A DNA stretch of 64,000 bases from Chloroherpeton thalassium ATCC 35110 (GTDB lineage Bacteria > Bacteroidota > Chlorobiia > Chlorobiales > Chloroherpetonaceae). The stretch covers positions 1,842,001 through 1,906,000 of the forward strand of contig NC_011026.1 of NCBI RefSeq assembly GCF_000020525.1. Reading direction: 5' to 3'. The position numbers and the translations under genes are program-made. Position 1 is the stretch's first letter. Each line of letters starts with the position of its first letter. Shown in pieces: positions 1-8,491 of this stretch. The notes beneath the pieces are model-generated. The model was given only the letters and a program-made list of their open reading frames with translations, searched no databases and was not told the DNA's origin.

Positions 1-1
1 C

Positions 2-511
2 ACCCGTTTTCCCGATTACGATGAAGGCAAGCTCACGAAATTGCGCTCGCAGCTTGTGAATGCGCGAACGCTGGCTTCTTTTGCTAGAAAAATTCACTTG
101 GGCAGTTTGCTGATTGTCAGCGAAGCGGCGGAAGCCATCGGGGTGCGCGATAGTGAAACCACGCTGGCCGATGCGTTCGAAGCGCTTGTCGGCGCAATTT
201 ATCTCGACAGCGATTATCTGCAAACCAAGCGTTTTCTTGAAAAAAAGATTTTGGAAGGGATCGATTTTCGTGAGTTAAGCTCCACCGATAACAATTTTAA
301 AAGCGTGCTCTTGGAATATGCACAAGCCCACCACTTGGAAATTCCAACCTATACCGTCATTGATGAAGAAGGGCCGTCGCACAAAAAAGTCTTCACCGTT
401 GCCGTTTATATCGGGGATGAAATGTTGGGAAAAGGCGTGGGGCGCAGTAAAAAAGCCGCCGAGCAGCTCGCCGCTCAACAAGCCGTAGCAAAACTCCGAA
501 TGTCGAAATAG
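2..511 (+). CDS. rnc: Ribonuclease III, C-terminal part (5' end outside window)
   Basis: RNase III cuts double-stranded RNA in rRNA and mRNA processing. The frame is open from base 2 with no start, so the gene begins upstream of the window. The visible part has the tail of the catalytic domain (FPDYDEGKLTKLRSQLVN, then DAFEALVGAIYLD with the metal-binding Glu) and a complete C-terminal double-stranded-RNA-binding domain from about base 295, with the family-typical GKGVGRSKKAAEQLAA helix near its end. The first part of the endonuclease domain, with the signature ERLEFLGD helix, is missing because of the window edge, not because of damage. Identification is firm; the partner gene upstream cannot be seen. 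Confidence 0.95.
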   Translation, partial: TRFPDYDEGKLTKLRSQLVNARTLASFARKIHLGSLLIVSEAAEAIGVRDSETTLADAFEALVGAIYLDSDYLQTKRFLEKKILEGIDFRELSSTDNNFKSVLLEYAQAHHLEIPTYTVIDEEGPSHKKVFTVAVYIGDEMLGKGVGRSKKAAEQLAAQQAVAKLRMSK

Positions 512-691
512 CGCGTCTCTCAAAAAAAAATCCGCCAAGTTTTGATCTCTGTTTAACGCGCAGAAAAGCGCGGGTTGATTTTCAAATCACAATGTTTGTG
601 GCTTTATAAATTGATACTATATTGCAACCCTTTAGCCAAAGGCCGCATAGCTTTAAGCTTTCAACAATTGGAAAACATTTGCGCAATAGAG

Positions 692-2173
692 ATGACCGAA
701 CCGTTAATATTTGAGAAATCCAAATCCGGTCGCAAAGGATATACGCTTCCGAAATGCGACGTTCCCGTTCAAGAAGTTTCTGAACTCATTCCAGCACAAT
801 TTTTACGTAAAGCGAAAGCCGATTTACCAGAAGTTCAAGAAAACGAAGTGGTTCGGCATTTTGTCAAGCTTTCCACGCTCAATCACCATGTTGATAAGGG
901 GATGTATCCGCTTGGCAGCTGCACGATGAAATATAACCCGAAGGTCAATGAAGTGACCTCCGCCTTGCCAGGTTTCAGCGCGCTTCATCCGCTTCAACCG
1001 CAAGAGAGTGTGCAAGGTGCGCTGAAATTGATGTACGAATTACAAGAATGGCTCAAGGAAATTTGTGGCATGAAAGCCGTTTCGCTTCAGCCGGTTGCCG
1101 GTGCACACGGCGAGCTGACCGGCATTTTGCTCATCCGAAAATATCACGAAAAGCAGGGCAAGCCGAGAAAGAAAATTTTAGTGCCGGATTCTGCGCATGG
1201 CACAAATCCAGCGTCATCGGCCATTGCTGGCTATATGACGGTCGGGGTTAAAACCAACGCTCGCGGCCTGACCGACATGGACGACCTTCGCGCGAAGTTG
1301 GACGAGGATGTCGCCGCGCTCATGCTTACCAATCCAAATACGCTCGGCATTTTCGAATCGCAAATTCTTGAAATTTCCGAACTCTTGCACGCCAATGGTA
1401 GCTTGCTCTACATGGACGGCGCAAACATGAACGCTTTGCTCGGCATCACGCGTCCAGGCGACATGGGCTTCGATGTGGTGCATTACAATTTGCATAAAAC
1501 TTTTTCCACTCCGCACGGCGGTGGCGGCCCAGGTTCAGGACCCGTTGGTGTGAGCGAAAAGCTCGTGGAGTTTCTCCCAACACCGGCTATCGAGAAAAAA
1601 GAATCCGGCGAGAAAACTTCTTATTGCCTCAACTACGACTTGCCCGATAGCATCGGCAAAATGAGTGGTTTTTATGGAAACTTTAGCATCATGGTGCGCG
1701 CTTACACATATCTTTTGATGCACGGCGCAAAAGGCTTGCGCGCGGTTTCCGAAAATGCCATTATCAACGCAACTTATCTGTTGAGCCGGCTGCGCGGCAA
1801 ATTTGATGTGCCGTATGACGAGCAAATCATGCACGAATTTTGCTTGTCGGGCGAACGCCAAAAAACAAATGGCGTCAAAACGCTTGATATGGCCAAACGC
1901 CTGCTGGATTTCGGCTTTCATGCGCCAACGATTTACTTCCCGCTGATCGTCAAAGAATGTATGATGATTGAGCCAACGGAAAGTGAAACGAAAGAAACGC
2001 TTGATGACTTTGCCGATGTTATGCTGAGAATTGCAGAAGAAGCGGAAAGCAATCCAGAAATGGTGTTAAACGCGCCGCACAATACGCCTGTCAAACGGCT
2101 CGATGATGCGTATGCTTCGCGCAATATCAACATAAAATATACACCAAAGGAAAAAGAAACCGTTGAAGCTTAA
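692..2173 (+). CDS. gcvPB: Glycine dehydrogenase (decarboxylating) subunit 2
   Basis: This is the PLP-binding P-protein subunit of the glycine cleavage system, which decarboxylates glycine and passes an aminomethyl group to GcvH. The ATG at 692 gives 493 residues, the usual size of the split GcvPB; the frame is open to 575, but the extra 39 residues match nothing in the family. Signatures are the N-terminal [11 protein letters not shown], a glycine-rich [11 protein letters not shown], and HYNLHKTF with the predicted PLP lysine at residue 269. Subunit 1 (gcvPA), gcvT and gcvH are not in the window, so the system is dispersed. No glycine riboswitch was recognised in the 180 bases upstream. A hairpin terminator follows at once. 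Confidence 0.95.
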   Translation: MTEPLIFEKSKSGRKGYTLPKCDVPVQEVSELIPAQFLRKAKADLPEVQENEVVRHFVKLSTLNHHVDKGMYPLGSCTMKYNPKVNEVTSALPGFSALHPLQPQESVQGALKLMYELQEWLKEICGMKAVSLQPVAGAHGELTGILLIRKYHEKQGKPRKKILVPDSAHGTNPASSAIAGYMTVGVKTNARGLTDMDDLRAKLDEDVAALMLTNPNTLGIFESQILEISELLHANGSLLYMDGANMNALLGITRPGDMGFDVVHYNLHKTFSTPHGGGGPGSGPVGVSEKLVEFLPTPAIEKKESGEKTSYCLNYDLPDSIGKMSGFYGNFSIMVRAYTYLLMHGAKGLRAVSENAIINATYLLSRLRGKFDVPYDEQIMHEFCLSGERQKTNGVKTLDMAKRLLDFGFHAPTIYFPLIVKECMMIEPTESETKETLDDFADVMLRIAEEAESNPEMVLNAPHNTPVKRLDDAYASRNINIKYTPKEKETVEA

Positions 2174-2180
2174 GTTATGG

Positions 2181-2208
2181 GAAAGCTCGACTGTGGGCTT
2201 TTCTTCTT
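2181..2208 (+). terminator. Rho-independent terminator after gcvPB
   Basis: AAAGCTC (2182-2188) and GGGCTTT (2195-2201) pair with one G-U across a six-base loop, and a T-rich tract follows. It lies eight bases past the gcvPB stop. It also argues that the next gene starts at 2234 and not at the ATG at 2177, which would put the hairpin inside the coding sequence. Confidence 0.6.
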
Positions 2209-2233
2209 GCGTGTAAATGGTTTAACCGAGAAA

Positions 2234-3559
2234 ATGGACGATAGTTTAATAGAACTTTTAATTCTTTTCCTTCTCATACTTGGAAACGGGCTTTTTTCGA
2301 TGTCGGAAATCGCCCTGATTTCCTCACGCCGAGCGCGTCTCGAGCAGCAAGCGGCTGACGGCAATGAAAACGCCCGCATTGCTCTGGAACTCTCAAATCA
2401 TCCTGGAAAATTTCTTTCCACCATCCAAGTTGGCATCACGCTGGTTGGCGTTTTGACCGGTGCGTTTGGCGGCGCCACTTTAGCCGAGCCACTTTCCGTG
2501 TTTTTCAATACAATTCCTGCGATCGCTCCGTATAGCGAAGAACTCTCATTTGGGGTGGTGGTCATCGCGATTAGCTACCTGACCTTGATCGTTGGCGAGT
2601 TAGTTCCCAAGCAAATCGGGCTGCGCAATCCCGAAGCCATCGCGATACGGGTAGCTTCGCCCATGTCTGTTTTGCTGAAAATCACTTCACCGGTTGTCAA
2701 TTTGCTGAACGGTTCGGCAAACCTCGTTTTGCATTTAATCGGGATCAAAAATTCGAACGAGCCGGATGTCACCGAAGATGAAATTAAAATGCTCATCAAG
2801 CAGGGCACGCAGTTGGGCGTGTTTGAGGCGGTTGAGCACGATATGGTGCTTCGCATTTTTCGCTTAAGCGATCGGCGTGTGAGCGCCATCATGACGCCGC
2901 GTACCGACATTGAATGGATTGATCTGGAGGATTCCGAAGATGAAATCCGAAATCAGCTCATGCAAAAAACGCACTCGCGTTTTGTGGTGGCTCACGGCGA
3001 TTTGGACAATGTTGATGGCATCATTCGCGTAAAGGATGTGGCGATGACCGGGTTTAGCACGCCGATTGCCAATCTCAAAGTGCTCTTGAAAAGCCGCTTG
3101 CGCAAGCCACTTTATGTTCCTGAAACTCTGCCAGTTTTCAACTTGATGGAAAACTTCAAAAAAAAGCGCGAACAAATGGCGTTGATTATCGATGAGCATG
3201 GCAGCGTTCAAGGAATCGTGACGCTCAATGATATTTTGGAATCCATCGTTGGTGATTTGCCATTTGAAGACGAGCCCGAAGAACAAAGCATTTTGGAACG
3301 AGAAGATGGCTCTTGGCTGATTGACGGAATGTTGCCCATCGATGAATTTTGGGAGTTTTTCAACATAAAATCCTCACAAGAGGAGGAATGGGGCTATCAA
3401 ACGCTGGGCGGTTTTGTGATGACAAAATTGGGCCGCATTCCGGTTACTTCCGACACGTTCGACGCGCATCAAATGCGCTTTGAAGTGGTGGATATGGACG
3501 GCAAGCGCGTCGATAAAGTGCTCGTCTCTCGCCTGCCAAATGGCGAGTCGAGCAGCTAA
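2234..3559 (+). CDS. CorC/HlyC-family membrane protein (CNNM, CBS pair, CorC_HlyC domains)
   Basis: Inner-membrane protein of the hemolysin C / CorC family, linked in relatives to Mg2+/Co2+ efflux or homeostasis. Starting at the ATG at 2234 gives 441 residues. An N-terminal DUF21/CNNM region holds about four hydrophobic segments (LIELLILFLLILGNGLFSMSE, SNHPGKFLSTIQVGITLVGVL, the GELVPKQIGLRNPE signature). A cytosolic CBS pair follows (MTPRTDIEWIDL; IIDEHGSVQGIVTLNDILE), then a CorC_HlyC domain ending near residue 435 (YQTLGGFVMTKLGRIP). The start at 2177 is less likely because a terminator hairpin lies between the two ATGs. The exact transported ion cannot be read from sequence. Confidence 0.88.
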   Translation: MDDSLIELLILFLLILGNGLFSMSEIALISSRRARLEQQAADGNENARIALELSNHPGKFLSTIQVGITLVGVLTGAFGGATLAEPLSVFFNTIPAIAPYSEELSFGVVVIAISYLTLIVGELVPKQIGLRNPEAIAIRVASPMSVLLKITSPVVNLLNGSANLVLHLIGIKNSNEPDVTEDEIKMLIKQGTQLGVFEAVEHDMVLRIFRLSDRRVSAIMTPRTDIEWIDLEDSEDEIRNQLMQKTHSRFVVAHGDLDNVDGIIRVKDVAMTGFSTPIANLKVLLKSRLRKPLYVPETLPVFNLMENFKKKREQMALIIDEHGSVQGIVTLNDILESIVGDLPFEDEPEEQSILEREDGSWLIDGMLPIDEFWEFFNIKSSQEEEWGYQTLGGFVMTKLGRIPVTSDTFDAHQMRFEVVDMDGKRVDKVLVSRLPNGESSS

Positions 3560-3688
3560 TACTCTTGCCACAATTGCGCGCATTTTCCCTGATGATAAAT
3601 CCAGCGCGCGGCGTCTCGTTTCGGGAGAAGTCCAAGAAACTCACTATCTTTCCCTGAAATTTTGATAACCCGTCAGAGAGTGTTCCGC

Positions 3689-4723
3689 ATGAGTTCAATG
3701 GCAACGCAGAATGAATTTTTGCTTCAAGTAGAAGGATTAAAAAAGTGGTTTCCGATAAAAAAAGGCTTTTTTTCCCAAACGGTGGGACATGTGAAGGCCG
3801 TAGATGATGTGAATTTTAAGATTCGAAGCGGCGAAACGCTTGGGCTTGTCGGCGAATCGGGCTGTGGGAAAACGACAACCGGGCGCTCAATTTTGCGTTT
3901 GATTGAGCCTACCGCAGGCACGGTGTTGTTTGAAGGAAAAGATGTGCTGGCCATGAAAAAAAATGAGCTTCGCCGACTTCGAAAAGACATGCAGGTGATT
4001 TTTCAAGATCCGTATAGCTCGCTCAATCCACGCCTTACGGTTGGCCAAATGCTCGGCGAAGTGCTTTCGGTTCATAAAATTGCTGAAGGCAACGCTGCTG
4101 AAACAGAAGTCAAAAATTTATTGGAAGTGGTCGGTCTCAGGAAGCAATATTTCAATCGATATCCGCATGAATTTTCCGGTGGCCAACGCCAACGCATCGG
4201 CATTGCGAGGGCGCTGGCTGTGAAGCCCAAATTTATCGTTTGCGACGAACCCGTTTCTGCGCTTGATGTTTCCATTCAATCGCAAATTATCAACTTGCTT
4301 CAGGATTTGCAGAACGAATACGGCCTAACGTATCTTTTCATCGCGCACGACCTTGCCGTTGTCGAGCATATTTCCGATCGCGTAGCGGTGATGTATTTGG
4401 GCAAAGTGGTTGAAATCGCTTCCGCCGACGAGCTATATAAAAATCCGAAACATCCGTACACGCGCGCGTTGCTTTCGGCTGTGCCCGTGCCCGATCCAAA
4501 AAATAAATCTAAACGCATTATTTTAACTGGCGATATTCCAAGCCCGGCAAATGCGCCAAGCGGTTGCTACTTTCATCCGCGCTGCCCAGAAGCCAACCCC
4601 GAATGTAGCCAAATTGTCCCGCAGCTTGCGCCAATTGCGGAAAATGCAGGGCATGAAGTCAGTTGTATCTTTTATCCCTCAAGTTTGCCAAAAGTGCAAT
4701 CCAAAAATCAACAAGCAGCTTAA
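3689..4723 (+). CDS. Oligopeptide/dipeptide ABC transporter ATPase, OppF/DppF type
   Basis: ATP-binding subunit of a peptide importer. Starting at the ATG at 3689 (a TTG at 3662 would add nine residues) gives 344 residues. It has Walker [14 protein letters not shown], the Q-loop [13 protein letters not shown], signature [15 protein letters not shown], Walker [13 protein letters not shown], the H-loop FIAHDLAV, and the oligopeptide C-terminal domain ([12 protein letters not shown], then GCYFHPRCP with conserved cysteines). No permease, OppD or binding-protein gene is adjacent, so the rest of the transporter must lie elsewhere. sppA starts 13 bases downstream, probably on the same transcript. 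This is suggestive, because OppF imports peptides and SppA degrades signal peptides. Confidence 0.92.
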   Translation: MSSMATQNEFLLQVEGLKKWFPIKKGFFSQTVGHVKAVDDVNFKIRSGETLGLVGESGCGKTTTGRSILRLIEPTAGTVLFEGKDVLAMKKNELRRLRKDMQVIFQDPYSSLNPRLTVGQMLGEVLSVHKIAEGNAAETEVKNLLEVVGLRKQYFNRYPHEFSGGQRQRIGIARALAVKPKFIVCDEPVSALDVSIQSQIINLLQDLQNEYGLTYLFIAHDLAVVEHISDRVAVMYLGKVVEIASADELYKNPKHPYTRALLSAVPVPDPKNKSKRIILTGDIPSPANAPSGCYFHPRCPEANPECSQIVPQLAPIAENAGHEVSCIFYPSSLPKVQSKNQQAA

Positions 4724-4735
4724 TCCACTTTTGTT

Positions 4736-6553
4736 ATGAGCGAAAACAAACACTCGCGAGGCCGCAAAATTTTCCTCACCATTTTGGTTTTGGTTTTCAT
4801 TTTAATCGGAATTGGGGTTTATCGTGTCCTTTCTCCTTCGGTCGCCATTCCCGAGCAGAGCGTTTTGATGCTGGATGTTCAAGGCGAGCTGCCGGAAGTT
4901 CGCGAAGATGAAGAGTTTCCCTTGTTTGCGGAAGCGCAGCCTCTGGCCTTGCAAGAACTTTTGGTCACACTGAAAAAAGCCAGCGTGGATGACCGGATTG
5001 ATTTAATTGTGGTTCGCATTCAATCCTTGAGCACGCAGATGGCCAAGTTGGATGAACTTCGCCAAGCCATTGCGGATTATCGAAAATCCGGCAAGGAAAT
5101 TTGGGCATTTCTGAGCTTTCCTGGCGATTCGGAATATTTGCTGGCCTCTGCCTGCAACCACATTTACCTGGAAAAGCACTCCATGATGATGCTCGACGGG
5201 CTGAAATCCGAGCGATTGTATTTCCGCACGCCGCTTGAAAAAATGGGCGTAAAAGTTCAGGTTGCAAAACGCGAGAACTATAAAAGTGCAGCTGAACCGC
5301 TTCTTCGCGATGCGCCTTCCGCTTTTGATCTCGAACAGCGAAATGCGCTGCTCGACGATTTTTATGAATCTTATGTGAATGCCGTAGCAGCAAGTCGACA
5401 AATGTCGCGTGCGGCATACGAGCGCGTTATCAACGACATCGCGTTTGTTTCGGATAAAGAAGCCAGCGAGCTCGGGCTGGTTGATAGCGTGATCTTTTTC
5501 CGTGATTTGAAGCGGCAACTCATTGCCAAATATGAAGTGAAAGCGTCGGACAAGGACGATTTTTTTGTCAGCGGCGAAACCTATCGCGGGGTGGATTTGG
5601 AATCGCTTCATTTGGATGGGGGTGAAAAGATTGCGGTGATCAATCTAACTGGCGTCATTGAAGGTGAAATGTCGTCAGCTTCTTCCGATGGAAAAGGAGG
5701 CACGGCTGCGTTGCTTCAATCCATTGAAGCGGTAGGAAAAGATGAGTCCATCAAAGCGATGATTTTGCGGGTCGATAGTCCCGGCGGCTCGGGGCTTGCG
5801 TCGGATAAAATTCTAAGCGAACTGATCCTGGCGCAAAAGCAAAAACCGCTGGTTGTTTCTATGTCGGGCACCGCAGCATCAGGCGGTTACTGGGTTTCGT
5901 TGAATGCAAATAAAATTGTTGCGGGCGAAAATACCGTTACGGGATCGATCGGCGTGTTGGCTGCAAAGCCTTACATCAAAGAACTGCAGGAGAAAATTGG
6001 ACTGGAGCGCAATGTGTTGGTGCGTGGCAAATTTGCCGACGCGTTCAATTTCTTTGATGAACTTTCTCCCGAAACCTATGCGAAATTTGATCGATTCATC
6101 GGTGATTTTTATGAGGAATTTGTGGAAAAGGTGGCGGAAGGCAGAAATATGACGCCGGAAGCGGTTCGCAAAATTGCGCAAGGCCGGGTTTGGACGGGAA
6201 AGCGTGCAAAAGAAATTGGGCTGGTGGATGAATTAGGCGGGTTGCAAACAGCGGTTGAGGTTGCCAAAAGCCTGGCTGGAATTGATTCGGCAAGCATGGT
6301 AACGCTTGTTCGCTACCCGCGCCCGAAAACATTTTGGAGCACGATTTGGGAAGACGAAAGTCTTGCTCGAGTTTCTGCGATGTTTGTGGCCGCGATCAAA
6401 AAAGATCTTTATCGCGAGCTGAGCTTGCAACTTGGATTAAGCCGTGACGCGTTGCAAACTTTTGGGCAGTTTGAGCATGTTCGGAAAATTCTGGCAAACG
6501 CAATGGCACTTCAGCCGCAGACCGTTTTGCCTTATGAAATAATTGTGCAGTAA
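4736..6553 (+). CDS. sppA: Signal peptide peptidase SppA, 67K (double-domain) type
   Basis: Membrane-anchored serine protease of family S49 that degrades cleaved signal peptides. The 605 residues match the long E. coli-type protein with two tandem S49 domains. One N-terminal transmembrane helix lies at about residues 10-30 (IFLTILVLVFILIGIGVYRVL). The catalytic dyad is split between the domains as expected: Lys183 in NYKSAAEP of the first and Ser382 in GTAASGGYWVS of the second. Between them is INLTGVIEGEMSS, which opens the second domain. It follows the OppF-type gene by 13 bases. The next gene is convergent, and no clear terminator was found in the 160-base gap. Confidence 0.93.
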   Translation: MSENKHSRGRKIFLTILVLVFILIGIGVYRVLSPSVAIPEQSVLMLDVQGELPEVREDEEFPLFAEAQPLALQELLVTLKKASVDDRIDLIVVRIQSLSTQMAKLDELRQAIADYRKSGKEIWAFLSFPGDSEYLLASACNHIYLEKHSMMMLDGLKSERLYFRTPLEKMGVKVQVAKRENYKSAAEPLLRDAPSAFDLEQRNALLDDFYESYVNAVAASRQMSRAAYERVINDIAFVSDKEASELGLVDSVIFFRDLKRQLIAKYEVKASDKDDFFVSGETYRGVDLESLHLDGGEKIAVINLTGVIEGEMSSASSDGKGGTAALLQSIEAVGKDESIKAMILRVDSPGGSGLASDKILSELILAQKQKPLVVSMSGTAASGGYWVSLNANKIVAGENTVTGSIGVLAAKPYIKELQEKIGLERNVLVRGKFADAFNFFDELSPETYAKFDRFIGDFYEEFVEKVAEGRNMTPEAVRKIAQGRVWTGKRAKEIGLVDELGGLQTAVEVAKSLAGIDSASMVTLVRYPRPKTFWSTIWEDESLARVSAMFVAAIKKDLYRELSLQLGLSRDALQTFGQFEHVRKILANAMALQPQTVLPYEIIVQ

Positions 6554-6714
6554 AAAAAATTCCAAAAATAATGATTTTTACTTGAAGTGAGGAAGTCGCC
6601 ACCAAGCTACTTCAGAAAGCGAATCGGCTTGTGCGTTGATGAAATGAGTTGGTATTTGAGAATTTAATTCAGCTGAGAGCGATTCACTTCGAAAGCACGC
6701 AGTCAAAGAAAAAA

Positions 6715-7668
6715 TCAATTATCTCCAACTTTGAAGTTGATCCAGCCTTTTCGTCTTGGCAAAGATACCGGCTTGCCATCCAAGAAGACTTCAACTGTTT
6801 CAGCGCGGCCAATGGTGATTTCAAACTCGTCAGAAGCTTCATATTGGCGATATTGTTCAGGTGGCACTAATCCTTCGCGCGTGCTCGAGCCTCCATCGGA
6901 AACGACTTTCACCCAGCTGGTGTCGGTAAGTGTTTTAACCAAAAGGGTTTTTGTTTTGCCTGTTGGCGCACTTTGTACAATTTCCGGTTTCGGCGATTCA
7001 ACTTTTACAGATTCGGGTTCCGGTTCCGGTTGCTTTACCGGCTCAGGTTTCGGCGGTTCTGTTTTCGCTACTTCTGGCTTTTTCGGCGGAACTTCCTTTA
7101 CGGGCTCTTTTTTTTCTGGTGGTTTTGGTTTGGTTTGCGGTGCAGGTTTTGCCTCAGTCGGTTTGTTTGGCTGAGTTGGCGTGACTGGCGGCGGCGCAGG
7201 TAAATTGGTTTCCGGCACTTTTTTGACAATCAGCTCAGGCTCGGGTGTCCCTGAAAAAAGGCTGATGATGATAAATAGTAAAATGAGCGCGCCAAATGCG
7301 GCTGCGCCAACGATTCCCCATTTTCGATATTCAGGATTTTCCAGAATGCTGGCAAAATCGTTTTTTTCTTCGTTGTTTGAGACGACCAATTTATTGAGTG
7401 CCTCGTCGGTTAGGATATTCAAATCGTGGCGGCATTGCTGGATCACTTTGGGGTCAATAGCCAAAAACGAGGCGTATTCCTTAAGCATGGCATACACATA
7501 AGGTGGCGGCAAAAACCCGAAATTCCCTTCCTCAAGTTTTAGCAGATACTCCGGTTTCACCTTAACTTTTTGGGTAACTTCTTCTATGCTTAAGCCTTTA
7601 TCTTTTCGAGCTGTGGCGAGTAACGAGGCAATATTTGATAGTGATGAGTTTGATTTCGATTCCTGCAT
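6715..7668 (-). CDS. RodZ-like protein: Xre-type HTH, one membrane helix, DUF4115
   Basis: Cell-shape or cytoskeleton-associated membrane protein related to RodZ, which links MreB to the cell-wall machinery. Starting at the ATG at 7668 (the frame is open 22 codons further) gives 317 residues. The order is an N-terminal helix-turn-helix (ARKDKGLSIEEVTQKVKVKPEYLLKLEEG), one transmembrane helix at about 120-140 (AFGALILLFIIISLF), a long Pro/Lys/Glu-rich linker with KPEP-type repeats, and a C-terminal DUF4115 domain (SWVKVVSDGG, VFLDGKPVSLPRRKGWINFKVG). The helix-turn-helix in RodZ binds MreB and not DNA. No mreB is nearby in the window. It is convergent with sppA. Confidence 0.85.
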   Translation of the reverse strand: MQESKSNSSLSNIASLLATARKDKGLSIEEVTQKVKVKPEYLLKLEEGNFGFLPPPYVYAMLKEYASFLAIDPKVIQQCRHDLNILTDEALNKLVVSNNEEKNDFASILENPEYRKWGIVGAAAFGALILLFIIISLFSGTPEPELIVKKVPETNLPAPPPVTPTQPNKPTEAKPAPQTKPKPPEKKEPVKEVPPKKPEVAKTEPPKPEPVKQPEPEPESVKVESPKPEIVQSAPTGKTKTLLVKTLTDTSWVKVVSDGGSSTREGLVPPEQYRQYEASDEFEITIGRAETVEVFLDGKPVSLPRRKGWINFKVGDN

Positions 7669-8491
7669 ATTTAAGCGATTCTTCCTAACATAGAGTGAGA
7701 CAACATGGTGAAAACCAGCGAAAGTCCTGGTCAAAATAGCGAAAAACCCCTATTTTGTCAAGATAAGAAAAGGACAGACATAATTACATCAGTTATTTTA
7801 ATTCCTAACAAATACATAACAGAATACAGGCTTGAGCGAGATTGAAGGTGGAAATGGACGCAGTCGCTGTGGTTACATTTCTGCAAATCTCCACAAAGTT
7901 GAAATTTCGTGGCATGTTATAGCGATGGGCTCTTTTCCTCCAAATCAACTTTTGGAAATCAATCCGCAATCGTGTTTATTCTTGCTTTAATTTAAAGCGG
8001 CGGCGGCTTTTGGCGTCGTACGCGAATCGATTTGATTCAAGGTGTGGCATTTTGGCGTGAACGGCGTTCGTATTTCTCCGAGCGGAAATTTTCACGTGTT
8101 GGAAAAAGAAAAAACGGTGAATGACAAACGCCGCATGGTCATGCTGAACGAAGTGAAGCATGCATACTTGCGGTTAAGTTGGAAGCTTCGGCTAAGCAGC
8201 CTTAGAATGGCAAGCTTCTTTTTTTGCCATTGGCAACCGGTTTTTTCACGTGTTGGAAAAAGAAAAAACGGTGAATGACAAACGCCGTATGGTCATGCTG
8301 AACGAAGTGAAGCATCCATACTTGCGGTTAAGTTGGAAGCTTCGGCTAAGCAGCCTTAGAATGGCAAGCTTCTTTTTTTGCCATTGGCAACGGGAAACGA
8401 AGTTAGATTTTGAACGCCGCTCATCCTAAAATTGCTATACATCAAATCGAAAAACGGAATTTCGCATCTATCAAATTCATCGGATTAAAAA
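7669..8491. other. Long intergenic gap between the rodZ-like gene and valS
   Basis: About 820 bases without a credible gene. The right half holds a direct repeat (listed separately). The left half, 7740-8040, is AT-rich and probably holds the promoter of the rodZ-like gene; nothing further was recognised. An open frame at 8042-8278 is made only of repeat sequence and is not considered coding. The valS start at 8492 has no strong ribosome binding site. Confidence 0.6.
8091..8391. repeat. Two direct copies of a 147-bp intergenic repeat
   Basis: Bases 8091-8237 and 8245-8391 are nearly identical direct copies with a 154-base period; they differ at a few positions (for example CGCATGG against CGTATGG). 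Each holds GTCATGCTGAACGAAGTGAA and a rightward CTTAGAATGGC, a decayed version of the inverted pair seen in the palindromic elements near 23.9 and 53.7 kb. The close match between the copies suggests a recent duplication. Confidence 0.85.

Noticed and set aside
552-572. Possible hairpin AACGCGC...GCGCGGGTT after rnc
   Set aside because: The stem is imperfect and there is no convincing T tract, so it was not called a terminator.
575-691. Upstream extension of gcvPB
   Set aside because: The added 39 residues do not match the family, and the start at 692 gives a normal N-terminus.
512-691. Glycine riboswitch before gcvPB
   Set aside because: No tandem aptamer pattern or conserved motif was recognised in the 180-base gap.
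6731-7203. Long plus-strand frames opposite the RodZ-like gene
   Set aside because: They are antisense to the Pro/Lys/Glu-rich linker, whose biased codons leave the complement open.
8042-8278. Open frame of 78 codons across the repeat
   Set aside because: It consists mainly of the 147-bp repeat, no family is recognised and the frame is not maintained in the second copy in a meaningful way.
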